In this document: positions 46,068 to 57,832 of the stretch, in pieces | How positions within the stretch are numbered: position 1 is the stretch's first letter | How the letters are laid out: every line of letters begins with the position of its first letter | NCBI GenBank assembly: GCA_024114885.1 | Contig: CP099428.1 | Location: 310,001-374,000 of the forward strand | DNA length: 64,000 nt | Direction: 5' to 3' | Origin: Septoria linicola | Taxonomy: Eukaryota; Ascomycota; Dothideomycetes; Mycosphaerellales; Mycosphaerellaceae | Translations under genes and position numbers: made by a program | Notes under the pieces: generated by a model | Seen by the model: only the letters and a program-made list of their open reading frames with translations | Databases searched by the model: none | What the model was told of the DNA's origin: nothing

Positions 46068-48719
46068 TCACATCACATATCCCGATCCAGTTGTACTGTG
46101 TCCTGATGATGTTGATACACTCGGTGGCAGATCCTCAGGCCGTGTGCCCCAAGAACTCTCGTTACGGCCGAGCGTAAGTTCGAGAACGCCGCCCTCCAGG
46201 AAGAAAGAGTGATCGAACCAGTTCTTCGTGTACGGCTGGCCATTCAGTGTTGCACTCTGGATATAAATGTTCTTGTACTCAGCATCAAAATTGATGTTAC
46301 GAATCGTGGCCTTCTTGCCTGTAAGCTTGTTCGTCACACTGATCTCCTTGAAGAATGGTGGTGTGATAAAGTACACGTCTTGTCCAGGGTTCGGAAAGGT
46401 GCCCATCATTGTCAGAGCGACGAAGCTGCCCATAGCGCCGCTGTCATCATTACCTGGGATGCCATTGATCGTGTCATTGAACTGCGATGGAATGTAGAAG
46501 TGTGCACGCTCGGCACTCTTGCCGGGTCGTCCGGCGTAATGGTACTGGTAGACGGGAAGGAAGCCTTGCTCATCACCGATATAGAGAAGGCCAGGGAATT
46601 CGTGTAGATAATCCAGTCGATCGACGAAGGTTTGTGCACCACCCATTGTCTCAATCAAGGCTGCTTGATCATGTGGCACGAAGAAAGAGTAGAGCCAGGA
46701 GCTGCCTTCGTACGTTTCGTGTCCATCTGGGTTCAAGTAGCAGCTGGTGAAGTTCAAGATGAGTGAGCAGAAGATTGGATCCTGGTAGCCCCACGTTCCG
46801 TTGAGGAACTTCGGCATTAGAAAGCCTTCGAAACCGGTGTCGGTACCGTTGATGCTGCTGTTCTGGTCCGCCTTCCACATATTTCTCCAGTAGTCCGAGC
46901 TCACGACGTACTTCTGATACTCGCTGGTGTTGCCAAGTCCACGCGCCATCTCGGCGATACAGTAGTCATCGTAAGCATATTCCACGGTCCTGCTGATGCT
47001 TCGTGTAAATGGACCTACGCCATATGGATCGTAATCGTCTGTCGGTATGTAATGGAGCGTCTTCCAGCTCAGCAGCCCTCCCCGCCCTTCCACGGACCAA
47101 TTCTTTGGTTCCTCTTCAGCGTCTTTCCGAACTGCTTCGTAGGCAGTGCTCCAGTCTACGCCGAGATCGACAGCCAGCTTGCCGAGCTTGAGATATGCAT
47201 CCGCAATTAGAACATCTGCATTGGATCCTCCTTGAGTGAAGCCTTTGCACAGCGACATGCGGCAGTCGGGGAGGAAGCCTTCCTGTCGATAAATCTCGAT
47301 CAAACTGCGAATCATCTGGATTTGACTGTACGGATCTACTATGGTGATCAGGCTGTGAATGCTTCGGAACGAATCCCAGATGCAATAGTAGGAATCGTAA
47401 TACGGTTCTGAACTCTCCCAGAGGGGGTTCTCGTTCGTGTAGTCTTGCGGCGAAATGGAGGCCCGGTACACTCCAGACCAGAAGACTGTCTGCAAGCTCT
47501 GGTTGACGCCGCCTGGCTTGACATCTATCACGCCTAGGGTATCCCTCCAGGCCTGCTGGGCCGCGGCATATGTGCCGTTGAAGTCCAATGCTGGTATCTC
47601 CGTCTCTGCATTCTGGCAGGCCTGGTTGACGCTGATGAAGCTGACACCGACTCTGGCCAAAATCTGACCATTGTCTTGGGGCGCGTGGAATCGTGTCCAT
47701 GCTCCAGCAGGCAAGATGTCCGGCGAGTTATTGACGCCGTCGGTCACAACGCTGAGGTTCTTCGGCTCCGTGCCAGCACGATTATTCATGAAGACACCGG
47801 TATCCCTAATAGCCGCCCCAGAAAAGTCTGCACAAAAGTGTAGCTCGTAATTGCCAATGCCGAAGCTAGGAGAAAACACACCACTTCCAGAAATGCGTCC
47901 AGTATCTGCATTTACAGCAACGGATCCATTAATTCTTGACTGGGGCAGGTCTATCAAGTCGACAAGGATTAATGGGCTGAGCGTTGCATTTCGCTCTGTG
48001 GGCTGTTCTGGGAAATTGAAGCGATAAAAAGCAGTGTGATTGGTAGTGGTCATCTCAGTGTGTATGTTTGTCTGCATCGAAACAGCAAAATAGCCTGGAC
48101 GGGCCTCAGCACTGCCATTGATGCGAGGTACAGAACGCAAGTCGATAGGGAAGACGCAGTTGTTGATATCGTCATCTGGACAGCCAGCTTGGGGAAAGAG
48201 CGGAAAGTTGCCTAGTGATGGACTCTGTCGACGGTCAGCGAGTCTTCTCAACCATAAATGCGTGACATATGTGCTCAGGTGTAATCTGATCAGACAAATT
48301 TATACAGCTTGTAAGTTTCATGAAATTTCAATTGGTCTCCAAGAAGTGTGTTGTCATCATGAGAAAGGGCAATTGTTGGGAGGATTTGACGTACGCCTCC
48401 TGTTCCAGAGTCATGCATGTGCGAGAAGCCCTAGAGATCATGATATCAGTGAAGTCTACTGCCCAACCACTTGAGTAATTGAGGATACCGTTATGTTTCC
48501 TGTTTGATCACCGGTGCTGAAGCCGCCTTGATTCTCAACATTCACATCTGCACCAGCTTTGGCCATTGCAAATGGCAAAGTCGCGCCTGGAAAGACATGA
48601 CCTCCATTCGTGGTTCCGATAAATGGGTCGACCAAAGAGAGGTAATCAATCTGTGCCAAAGTGTTTTGGTACCAGAGAGCACTGGCAATTAGTGTCCATC
48701 TCATGATTGGGAATGGCAT
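46068..48719 (-). CDS. GH92 alpha-mannosidase, secreted
   Basis: Exons 48719-48471, 48430-48395 and 48224-46068 give 813 residues, typical for GH92. After a signal peptide (MRWTLIASALWYQNTLAQ), the family start DYLSLVDPFIGTTNGGHVFPGATLPFAMAK is clear. The signature GFSHMHDSGTGG (residues 84-95) is encoded exactly by the 36-nt second exon. Later landmarks include YDSYYCIWDSFRSIHSL and GNDDSGAMGSFVALTMMGTFP with the likely catalytic acids, and FPNPGQDVYFITPPFF. GH92 enzymes are calcium-dependent exo-alpha-mannosidases trimming N- or O-linked mannans; the specific linkage cannot be told. The first intron is only 40 nt and the second 170 nt. Confidence 0.95.
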
Positions 48720-49057
48720 CTAGCGATTCTACAGCCACTTCTCGGGGAAGTGTGTCTGTTATGGAAGCACAAGATGGTGGTTGAAGGTTCATGTACCTGA
48801 CCGCTGCTCGTCATGGGAGGCCCCGCCTGTCGTGCGGCATTTGAAGGAGGAGACGAAACTCCGCAGTAGCACACGATGCTTGCATATCAAGCGGTACGAC
48901 AGCGATGATCTACCGGCCGGCGGCTGAAAGGTCGCCATGATGGTCGCTGCGGATGTAACCTCACGTTGTTGTCGCAAAAGAAAGAGGAGAAATCGGATGG
49001 AGTCAAAAATGAGATGCCGAGGAGGAATGCTTGGCAAGTGCCCAATGCTTGATTCCG
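48720..49057. other. Spacer upstream of GH92 and downstream of FMO
   Basis: 338 bases. It holds the GH92 promoter and the FMO 3' end; no motif called. Confidence 0.5.
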
Positions 49058-50612
49058 TCACAGTCGAGCTCTCTCCTTTCCTACATCCAGCTTCACCTTA
49101 GCTTCATTGTTGAGTCTCTTCCACATCTTCTTTCGGAGCTCATGGCCGGACACGAAGTCTCTGAACCATTCCCTCCTGAATTTGGGAAGAGGTCGTCCCT
49201 TGCCATCTGTGGCCTCACCACTCAGTCTCCTCAAGTCTTCAAAGTAGTCCTTAAAGTCTGGAAACAATAGCGCGAACTTAGGCCCGTTGCCCTTCAGCTT
49301 TACTCTCGCGTCTTCCCAAGCCTTCATGGTGGCCAAAGTCGGCAGCGTCCCCCTTCCTGAGAGAAGTGAAGCTGCATATACAGCTTGCCACTCGAAGACT
49401 TTGAATGTCAAGCCAGCCTGCACGGCTCCAACGAATAGCAAGGTAGGATCGTCTTGCCAAACGACGTGCTGGTACAGGCCTGGGATGCGGTTGTTAATCA
49501 CAGGTACATCCGGAAGGAAGGGCAAAGTCCAAGTGTAGCCAGTACCAAATATGATGGCGTCGACATTCTCTATCACTGTTCCGTCTTCTGTGTAGACGGA
49601 TCTACCGCAAACTTTGGAGATTGCTGGATGACGCTGGATCGAAGGATGTTTAAACGCCTCATCGCCAAAATAGACGTTGATAGTCCGCTTAAGATTGACT
49701 GCGTGCACAGGCGATTCTGCTACAGATGCAAGGTCGAAAGCGATGTCTGCAGCCGATACCGACCCGCCAACTACGACGACTCGCTACACATGTCAGCAAT
49801 CACTCTCACGAAGGCAGATGACTCTGGTCGCTCACCTTGCCTTGGTATTGGTCTCGACCGCGGAAGTGCTTGCTATGAATCACGCTAGGTCTTGACTTCT
49901 CTAGCTCACCCAGACCTGGAATAGGCGGAATGAAGGGTACATTATAGTGGCCATTCGCGACAATCACTGCATCAAAATCTTCTGACCACCAGTAATCATA
50001 CTCCTTGCCAGGCTTTCGAAGGACAACACGCCAAGTCGAGCCGACCTTCCTAACATTCTCGACGCTCGTGTTATAAGAGACAAGATCTTGGTACCCTCGT
50101 CGGTTGATCAGGCTGTGAATGTAGTCACGGACGACTTGCCAGTGGCGATAGGGTGATTTATGTCCATAAAGATCCTTGGAGAACTGACTGACGTTTGAGG
50201 GAAAGGGCTCTTGACTGAATTCCATGGCGTCCGCGATGACATTTGTCTCGAGATATGGGTACACTGTCGCCTCATCGAACCTGTGCTGGTCTGAAGCACG
50301 TGTGACAGCTGGCAACGCGCTTGGTATGGCCAGTGGCATATCTGCCGTCCGACTGCCGAGCTTTGCGATATCAGTGACAGCGCGCGGCAGACCTTCATCC
50401 CCGCTCCTGCACGCAGCATATCAGCTCAATGTTCCTAGATGAGGGCATAGTAGTCGTTCATACCAACAGCCTCCAGCTTCATGACGTCGTTCAAATACTC
50501 GGACTAGGTCGAAAGCTTTCTCTCGCATCAAAGCATCGATGGTGATTGCTCCAGCGGGTCCCGCGCCGATGACCGCAACACGCCGTATGGGAAGGTTAAC
50601 CATCGTAACCAC
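49058..50612 (-). CDS. Flavin-containing monooxygenase
   Basis: Exons 50612-50464, 50406-49836 and 49783-49058 give 481 residues. The FAD Rossmann motif is VAVIGAGPAGAITIDAL near the start. The FMO region VIHSKHFRGRDQYQGK is followed, across the second intron, by the NADPH Rossmann motif RVVVVGGSVSAADIAFDL. The C-terminal FGTGYTWTLPFLPD is the usual FATGY-type motif. A second in-frame Met at 50603 (MVNLP) could also serve as the start. FMOs use NADPH and O2 to oxygenate N, S or carbonyl substrates; the substrate is unknown. It is head-to-head with a Dal5-like permease, 396 bases away, so the pair may be co-regulated. Confidence 0.92.
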
Positions 50613-51008
50613 ACGATTCTTCCTCCGAGTAAGTGACTGATGTTTTCAGCGGATCGGTACGATCTCCTCCACCAGGTATTCGTCCAACATCTAGCCTCAG
50701 TCAAGCGAAAAGCGGAAACAAGCCTCTGAAAGAATCAATAAAATGGCCGAAGAACAATGTCCAGCCTTTGTGACACCACTGCATTGCATCTGTCTAGAGC
50801 CGATAGCACGTGCATCCCACGCACGAGTGCAAATGGTAAGGGTGCGGTGGCGTGCTTCACCTACCTTGTCTCCCAAGAGATATAGCCCTAACACCACAAG
50901 ACCATGGCAAGGGCAACACCTCGAAGATAACAGCATATATGCGACGACCAGTATCAGCTATGCTGAGCGTAGAAATGCTAAATCCTTTCTGCGAGCAGCA
51001 GTCACAAG
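50613..51008. promoter_or_regulatory. Divergent promoter of FMO and Dal5-like permease
   Basis: 396 bases between start codons of two genes that could form one uptake-and-oxidation unit. No specific site is supported. Confidence 0.4.
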
Positions 51009-52817
51009 ATGGCGCCCTCCCATCAAGCCTGCGAGGCTCAGCACGGCGATGCTAAGACTAACTTGAAGCTCGACGCTGGATCTGTCTATGATGAGAAGTT
51101 GCGTATTTCCAACTCGCCGCAAATCGAGGAACGCGATTCGGAATCTGCGAATGCGCAGCCAACTTCACAAGATGTAGCAAGAGCAAAAAGAAAGTGCGCA
51201 CGGCTCACCCATGCGCTTGACCGATAGGCGGAGTTCGATACTAACATGCTCCAGAGTCGATCTCTCCGTCCTGTTGCTTCTGGTCCTCGGCTTGCTAGTC
51301 TTCCAACTCGACCGTATGAACCTCGCCTCCGCACTCACAGGCGGGTTCGCGAACGACATCAACGTCAATCAAGCCACCATCAATCTTGGCAACCAGCTCA
51401 TGTACATGGGCATCGTCGTACTCGAGATACCCTCAAACATCATTCTCCAACGTCTAGGTCCCAGGATCTACATCTCAGCGCAAGTATGCACGTTCGGACT
51501 CGTTGCCACATTGCAAGTGTTCGTCAAGAACAGGACTGGCTTCTTGACGGCGAGACTTATGCTAGGGTTCGCTGAAGCCGGGTACATTCCCGGCGCAACA
51601 TATACGATTAGCAATTGGTATACGAGGGGTGAGTTGGCGAAGCGTGTGAGTATTTTCTTCTTTGGCATGTTTGGTGGGAATGCCATCAGTCCGCTTCTAG
51701 CTTCTGGGATTCTGGAGCTAGATGGCGGGCGAGGGCTGAGCGGTTGGCAGTGGTTATTCATGCGTATGTTATCTGTACCAATGGTCGTCGGCAGACGGAC
51801 AAATGCTGATCGGAATCTCTAGTGGAGGGTCTGCTTACGATACTCATTGCTATCGTCATGTTGTTCTGTCTGCCAGGCAGCCCAACAGATCCGAAGCCGC
51901 TCATCGGGCCTGGATACGTTCATTTCTCTGCTCGGGATCTGGAGGTTCTTCGCACAAGACTTGAGCAAGAGGATCCCGAGCGACGATTCTCGCAGACCAT
52001 TCCTTTGCGTTTGGTCTGGAAGACGATCGCAAACTGGAGACGTTGGCCGCACTTCGTTTCGACGTTCGCGGTCTTCTCTACATGGTCGCCACTGATTACG
52101 TATACCCCTTCTATCATCATGTTCGTCACTCGAGCGCGTACAGGTCGTATGATTCTTTGCTGATCTTGACGCTAGGTCTCTCGGCTTCGGTCGACTAAGT
52201 GCAAATGCGCTTGCCGCTGTTGGTGCGTCTTTGGCACTGGTCGTAGTATTTGGCTTTGGCTACATGAGTGATCATACGAATCGACGAGGCGCGAGTGTGA
52301 TCACTGCACACACGTGCTACTTGGTCGTGCTCATCGTTGCCCGTCAAGTCCACCCTCACGTTGGCAAATGGTCACGGTATGGTCTATGGACTGCGATCAA
52401 CAGCTTCGCTGTTGGCTATCATCCTATACACAATTCTTGGGTCCAACTGAACTGTCACGACCCTCGGGAAAGGAGCATCTCCATCGCGTGAGTCATATAG
52501 TGTACACAATGGTTTCTTGCAGCTGACCTGTCCTCCAGCATGTGGGTCATGTCCGCAATTAGTGGTCTGATGGTAGGCACCCAATACTTCACTGCAGATG
52601 ATAAACCATTGTGAGTGCCTCGTCATGATTGAAAAGTGGACGCTGACGAGCTTCAAGTTACCAAACAGGACTGCGAACCATGATAATCATGGTATGCGTC
52701 GGCATTGTCTTTGCAGCCTTACAGGTTGCTTTCTACCTCAAGCTCAACGCATCAGCAAATCGTGGGGAGCAGTCATCAGACAAGACTGACGATAAGCATA
52801 TCAGATACACACCATGA
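51009..52817 (+). CDS. MFS anion:cation symporter (Dal5/allantoate permease-like)
   Basis: Six exons: 51009-51193, 51255-51763, 51823-52120, 52176-52487, 52539-52610 and 52658-52817, giving 511 residues. The hydrophilic start (about 60 residues) leads into KVDLSVLLLLVLGLLVFQLDRMNLASA, the usual first helix. GNQLMYMGIVVLEIPSNIILQRLGPR, FAEAGYIPGATYTISNWYTRGELAKRV and SGWQWLFMLEGL are hallmarks of the ACS family. SLGFGRLSANALAA and TGLRTMIIM mark later helices. It probably carries an organic anion such as allantoate, nicotinate or a similar acid at the plasma membrane; the exact substrate is unknown. Several exon ends were set by restoring these motifs. Confidence 0.92.
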
Positions 52818-53228
52818 GAAGGGAAGCACAACCTACGCTGTACATGATTTATACCACAATGTTGTTCAGAGGCTACCTTTGGTTGCAATACAGAATGAAC
52901 TATGCAATTGCCAGTATATGCTGGCTCACCTTGTGCTTCAAGTCAAGTACCCAATGGGAGGTCAGCAAAATCTCAGCCGTGTGTCAAGTCGTCTCTTTAC
53001 CATCTGAACACAAAGCGAAACGGTGTCAGCCCGAACAATAGAGACATCGATTCGGCAGGCGTCTACTTCTCGCATTTGCTTTGAACAAGACACAAAGCCC
53101 CCTAAAAACAGCAACAACGCTGTAGCAAACCCCCTCCGAACCACATATCTCTCTCTCCCTTTCTCTCCCCATAAACTTCCTCATACCCCCAAACACCGCA
53201 CAAAAGCCCAAACTTCCACATCGCCACC
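52818..53228. promoter_or_regulatory. Promoter/leader of the small orphan at 53229
   Basis: The right half is pyrimidine- then C/A-rich (TCTCTCTCTCCC, CATACCCCC) and ends in a strong start context (CGCCACCATG), typical for an expressed fungal gene. Confidence 0.4.
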
Positions 53229-53609
53229 ATGACACCCAGACCCACCAGCCCCCCCTCGTCATCCTCCAACAGCGCCCAAACCAAACCACCACCACCACCA
53301 CGCCTCCAGCCCAACACCACTCACCGCGTCCAAACCCTGCACATCGAAAACCTGCACATCACCCACATACGCCAACTCGAGCACATCCTCGCACACGTCA
53401 ACCACATCCGCATCAAAAACACCTATCTTGACCATCCATCGACCCATCCGACCTCAAGTTCAAGCTCTGCGGAAGCAGATCCCAACGATGCCGCTCAGGC
53501 AGACGCGCTTGCGATGATTCAGAAGACAGATGCGGAGCAGAGCGAGAGTGCAAAAGAGCAGTCTGAAGCAGATGTCATGCTCGTGGCGGAGAAGTTGCGG
53601 AATGCATAG
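53229..53609 (+). CDS. Small orphan protein, 126 residues
   Basis: A single exon. It starts with Pro/Ser-rich sequence (SPPSSSSNSAQTKPPPPP). A central helical block follows (RVQTLHIENLHITHIRQLEHILAHVNHIRIKN) with a heptad-like Leu/Ile pattern that could form a coiled coil. The C-terminus is acidic and Ala/Gln/Glu-rich (NDAAQADALAMIQKTDAEQSESAKEQ). Family unknown. The start context and upstream composition support a real gene; the opposite strand is also open across this GC-skewed stretch, so confidence is moderate. Confidence 0.5.
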   Translation: MTPRPTSPPSSSSNSAQTKPPPPPRLQPNTTHRVQTLHIENLHITHIRQLEHILAHVNHIRIKNTYLDHPSTHPTSSSSSAEADPNDAAQADALAMIQKTDAEQSESAKEQSEADVMLVAEKLRNA

Positions 53610-54185
53610 ACGACTGACTAGCTCGGGGCTCGTGCTCGTGATGAGAAGTCACCGGCATCGCTCTTTCCTCGTTCGTGCCTTTCGCATATCAACCAAAGTG
53701 CCTACCTCACATTTGGAACACACAATGAAAGCATTCAAGTATCCAAATCTTCTCTTCACATGACGTGTCATTTCGCTCTAGTAGTATGCGTTGCGGGTAC
53801 CGATACCTATATCGCAACATGAAACCCCACCCTGATAGCAATTTCGCCCTCAATCTCTCACACCATTTCGCCTTAGTCGTGTCGTATGCACAGAGCATGA
53901 ATGAGTGCGCCGCCGTGCGCTAGTATGTACAGATCACAGCCGGCCGTAACCTGTCCTAGTCCTCCCGCAACCTCGTCACGATCCAGACTCTGTCCACTGG
54001 ACTGCTTCGACAAAGTACAGACTTCGCCTGCAACCCTTGCGGTGTTTTGTCACAGTCCACGAAGATGCTTCCTCGACACTCTACGATGTGCCCCGTCTCG
54101 GTGTAGCAAACTCGACGAGAACCTCCGTTCGCGATGTGGGAGCCATTTGGCAGCTTCGAGCTGTTTCCTCCTGCCCATAATGCTT
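53610..54185. other. Intergenic between convergent orphan and HECT gene
   Basis: 576 bases; likely the two 3' UTRs. Frames here are shadows or noise. Confidence 0.5.
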
Positions 54186-56985
54186 CTACTCCTGGCCGAA
54201 GCCCACAGTCTCCTCAACGGCCCAGACAAGCTTCTGCGACAACGCATCAAAGCTCTTATACGGTGGCAGGTCCAGCCTGTTGAAGCAAGTATGCGACTTC
54301 GGCAGCTGGTTCTCTTCTCCGGACTTCTCAATTGTGAATCTTCGGGGGCCGTCTGAACCTTGTAGATCCTTGAAGCCGTTGACAGGAATACGCGAAGTAC
54401 CAGTGGCAAATTGCAGAAGACGGGACTTCTGTTCTGCGTCCCAATTTCTCACAACCTGCATGAAGTTAGCATCAGATATGTGTGATGATCTCGAGCATGA
54501 TATGCTTACCTTCCAGAAGTTCTGGATCACGACATCATTCTCAGTGTATCCTCGGTAGTCAGTGTGCTTCTTCCAGTCGTCAACATCAATGTCTGCTATA
54601 CCACCGATGAGCAACTCGAGCTCGCGTTCGTCAAAGACGTTGACCAGATCCGCAGGGATGAGCTCGTGGAAGCCAGCAACGAATGCGTTGAACTGCTCCT
54701 CCACGCGCTTCTGAATACGCCACTCTGTGATGAGCTCAATGTATTCCTTCTTGTTCTCGTTTGTCACCTCGATATCACGTCCTCCAGGCTTAAGATCGAC
54801 TGTGACCTTCTCGCCAAAGCGCTCGTCTTCGACCGAGAAGGTGGAGTAGATGACGTCCGTGATGTCGTTCTCCATCGTCCAGGTCAACGTTCGGTGGAAT
54901 TCGGCGTCGACTCCCTCCATGTCTTGCAGGATGACCTTCTTCTTCAGGATCATCTTGTAGAAAGCACCAATGAAGAATGCGTCCAAGAACCTGCGATGGA
55001 AGATGGCCAGACCTACAACACGTCCGATGAACTTGAAGTAGCCAAGATGTTCCGGGTTAATTCCGGAGTGAGGGTTGATCTGAAGGGTGTAATTGTCGTG
55101 TGCACTATACTCGAACAAGCAGTAGAATGGGTTGAACATCTCATGCGAGAGCAGGAAGAAGAACTCTCTGTGAAAGTGTTAGCAGGTGACGATGGAGGAA
55201 ATCCGTGCTGGGGGCATACCTTGAGAGACCACCATAATCCAAACCATCTTCACCATCGAACTTGATCATGAGGCGCTTCTTGAGATCATTGGGGCTCTGA
55301 CGCATGATCTCTGCGTACGAGTCCTCGAAGATATGCGTTCGGCGGACCTTGACATGACATTGTCCAGACAAGATTCTCAATGCTGGCTGGGATCGGAAGT
55401 AGATCAGCTTTCTCCGGAAATCACGCTTATACTGTGGCACATTCTGATCGAGCGACGAAGGCAATCGCGGATCGTCCCAAGTAGTAGTCTTCGTGTTGTG
55501 GTCCACGAAGTACACACGTGCGGTATTGGTGAGACGCATTTCCCAGCCACTCGGTAGTGGACCAAGTTGAGACACCGGCTGTTGCTGGATCGTGCTGTTG
55601 CCGGTGGCATTCTGCCCGTACATGCGGATGTATTGTTGTCGGCGTGGGTCAACCCAGGTAGTCGTCCTCGTGTTATGGTCAACGAAGTAAGCTCGCCCTT
55701 CAGGTGTGTGGCGCTGTTCCCAACCAGCAGGAAGTTCGCCAGTACCGGCAGTAGTCGCTCCAGTGGCCACCATCTGCGCTGCATTAGCAGCACTGGCAGC
55801 GCTCGAAGGGGTTGGCGTGTGGCCAGGCGAGTTCTGTCTGTCGGACAGAGTTGGCGAATTGGCACCAGTCCTGTCCTCGGGCAGTGTCCGGCCTTGATGT
55901 CTCTGCCGCTCGATGTTGGTCTGCTGTTCTAGCTGCGCACGCTGCTCGCCGGCATTGAAGTTTGCAGTGGGCCTTATCCACGTTGTCTGTCTGCTGTTAT
56001 GATCCACATAGTAGGTCCTGCCCAAATTGTCCTCCCGTCTTTCCCAGCCAGGAGGGAGCCTGCCCTGCGCATCCTCGAATGCACTAAATCCTGACCCATC
56101 CGCTCTTCTGTTGGCGGGCGCACCACTTCCATTGGTCGTGGTTGAAGGAGTGGCTGCGGCACTGCCAGTATTCTGGCGAGACGTGGCCGACGTGGCGGCG
56201 CTGGTTGCGGGTGTCTGCAGCGATGCGGTCGATTGCGCGCCAACAGGCGTCGAAGGGGTGTGTGCACCATTGGTGGATGGTCCCGCGGAACTGCCTACAG
56301 GTCGACCCGAGTTCTGGTTGCCGTTCGCAATGGGAGTTCGGAGGTTCGTCGACAGGTTTAGAATGAGCTTGCCATTAACTACAAGATTGTCGTTGGATTT
56401 CCGGAGATCGCGCGTGATCATTTCTGCAAGGGAACGGTTAGTACATCATGTCTTCCTTTGGTGCGACTTGGCGTACCGTCACCGCCGGCATCGAGGTCAA
56501 TGACACTGCCCACGCGGACATTGACGACACCGAGGAAGCCCTGGTCCTTCTTCTTGAACTTCTTCTGGTCAAAGATCTGAACAGCCAGTATGCTCTCTTC
56601 AGTCACACGCCTGCCTCGCCGTTAGCACACCGTCTTCTCCAGGGTCTCGACTGCCCATAGCTCCACGCACATGTCAAAGCTCTCGTTCCAGTAGGGGTTC
56701 AATGTCTTTTTGATCACCCCAGTGGTCTTGGTCTGCTCGCCACTGATAGTAGCGACCGCAAACGGGTCGGGAAATCCTGTTGAGGACCATCAGCATGCCA
56801 CTTCTTACATTTCCAATACTGTCTGGTGAGCTCGCCACATACGGAAGACATCACGCTTGTATAGACCATCCGCTGCTATGACTGGGAGCATGTCAGTCTG
56901 TGCATTCCCTCTCGAGTATGGTGCCCCTAGTGTCCCTGCACATACTGGTGATCCTCAAGTTGGGCTGCGCTGGCAGGTCGGCCAT
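54186..56985 (-). CDS. RSP5: Rsp5/NEDD4-type HECT ubiquitin ligase
   Basis: Seven exons: 56985-56946, 56875-56843, 56776-56671, 56610-56477, 56423-55220, 55167-54510 and 54455-54186, giving 814 residues. The C2 domain comes first (ITTADGLYKRDVFRFPDPFAVATI... FDQKKFKKKDQGFLGVVNV). A Ser/Thr/Ala-rich linker precedes three WW domains at about residues 227-260 (LPPGWERRED), 335-366 (LPAGWEQRHT) and 394-425 (LPSGWEMRLT). The HECT domain fills about 470-814, with catalytic Cys782 in SHTCFNRLDLPPY. Rsp5 orthologues (hulA in Aspergillus) ubiquitinate plasma-membrane permeases, often through arrestin adaptors with PY motifs, and so control transporters like those in this window. The last intron (54 nt) lacks a stop and is a multiple of three. 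Confidence 0.97.
54456..54509 (-). other. Stop-free 54-nt intron within the HECT domain
   Basis: Donor GTAAGC, branch GCTAAC and acceptor ATGCAG are good, so it is a true intron; yet it encodes 18 in-frame sense codons (VSISCSRSS...FMQ). Retention would insert these between FWK and VVRNWD. Confidence 0.8.
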
Positions 56986-57832
56986 GGTGCCGAATGATGA
57001 TGCTGTGTCCGCTGCGCGCGCCGCTGACAATAGTTATCAGATGGCCAGATTCCGTGCCATGCACCAGTGAAGTGCGCAAGGTTTTCTGCGGAGAACGACG
57101 GGCTGCAGTGGATGGGCGCTGTATCGTGTGGCTCGGTGCGCGGTGTGGTGTGGTGTGGTGTGGTGTGGTGTGGTGGAGGAGTACGTCGTTTCGATGCGAC
57201 TCGCAGTTCTGGTGGGGACTCGTCGTCCGTGGCGCAGTCGCAGCAAGAAGCTCTTGCGTCGCGGGTGCAGGGGCGCTGGAAATATCGTTCGAGAGTGCTG
57301 TAGACCACAAATGGACAGATGCGCACAACAATCTTCACGCAGGTCGTCTTTGGGCCCCTTCTGAAGGGATGTTGATGCAGAGACTCGTCGGTAACACTCA
57401 AGCACAGTGGTTCGTCGCTCAGGTGCCCCGCTTGCGTCCCGATTCGCTCGCTCACCCAAGAACTCGAGATATTTCTGTCCGGCACTCCACTTTGACCACG
57501 ATTTGATGGACGAGACTCGCTGTATCATCGGCAATGCTGACGAGAATGCTATGTAAGACCGACAACGGCACCGACGTGAACGACGCGCGGTGGAGGCTGC
57601 TCCGGCGCTGTCACGGCTCGGTCACCATTTCGTGGCGTTCATGTCTCGTCTACTGAAATACTACGAGCCGAGTGGTACATCTGTTCTGACGCGCCATAGC
57701 CCCATTGTCCTGCGAAATGGGATCTCGAATCAATAGCTACCGCACCGCACCAAATACCGTGGCGGCTCCTGCCCAAAGGACTGGAGCGCAGCTGCACTTC
57801 CGTCTCAAAGATCGAGCTGACCAGCTTCGCAC
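56986..57832. promoter_or_regulatory. Spacer upstream of HECT gene and downstream of Zn2Cys6 gene
   Basis: 847 bases without a gene. It contains a pentanucleotide microsatellite 160-190 bases from the HECT start codon; many ORF-like frames here come from that repeat. Confidence 0.5.
57142..57176 (+). repeat. GGTGT pentanucleotide microsatellite
   Basis: About six to seven GGTGT units in the probable promoter/leader of the HECT gene. Confidence 0.95.
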
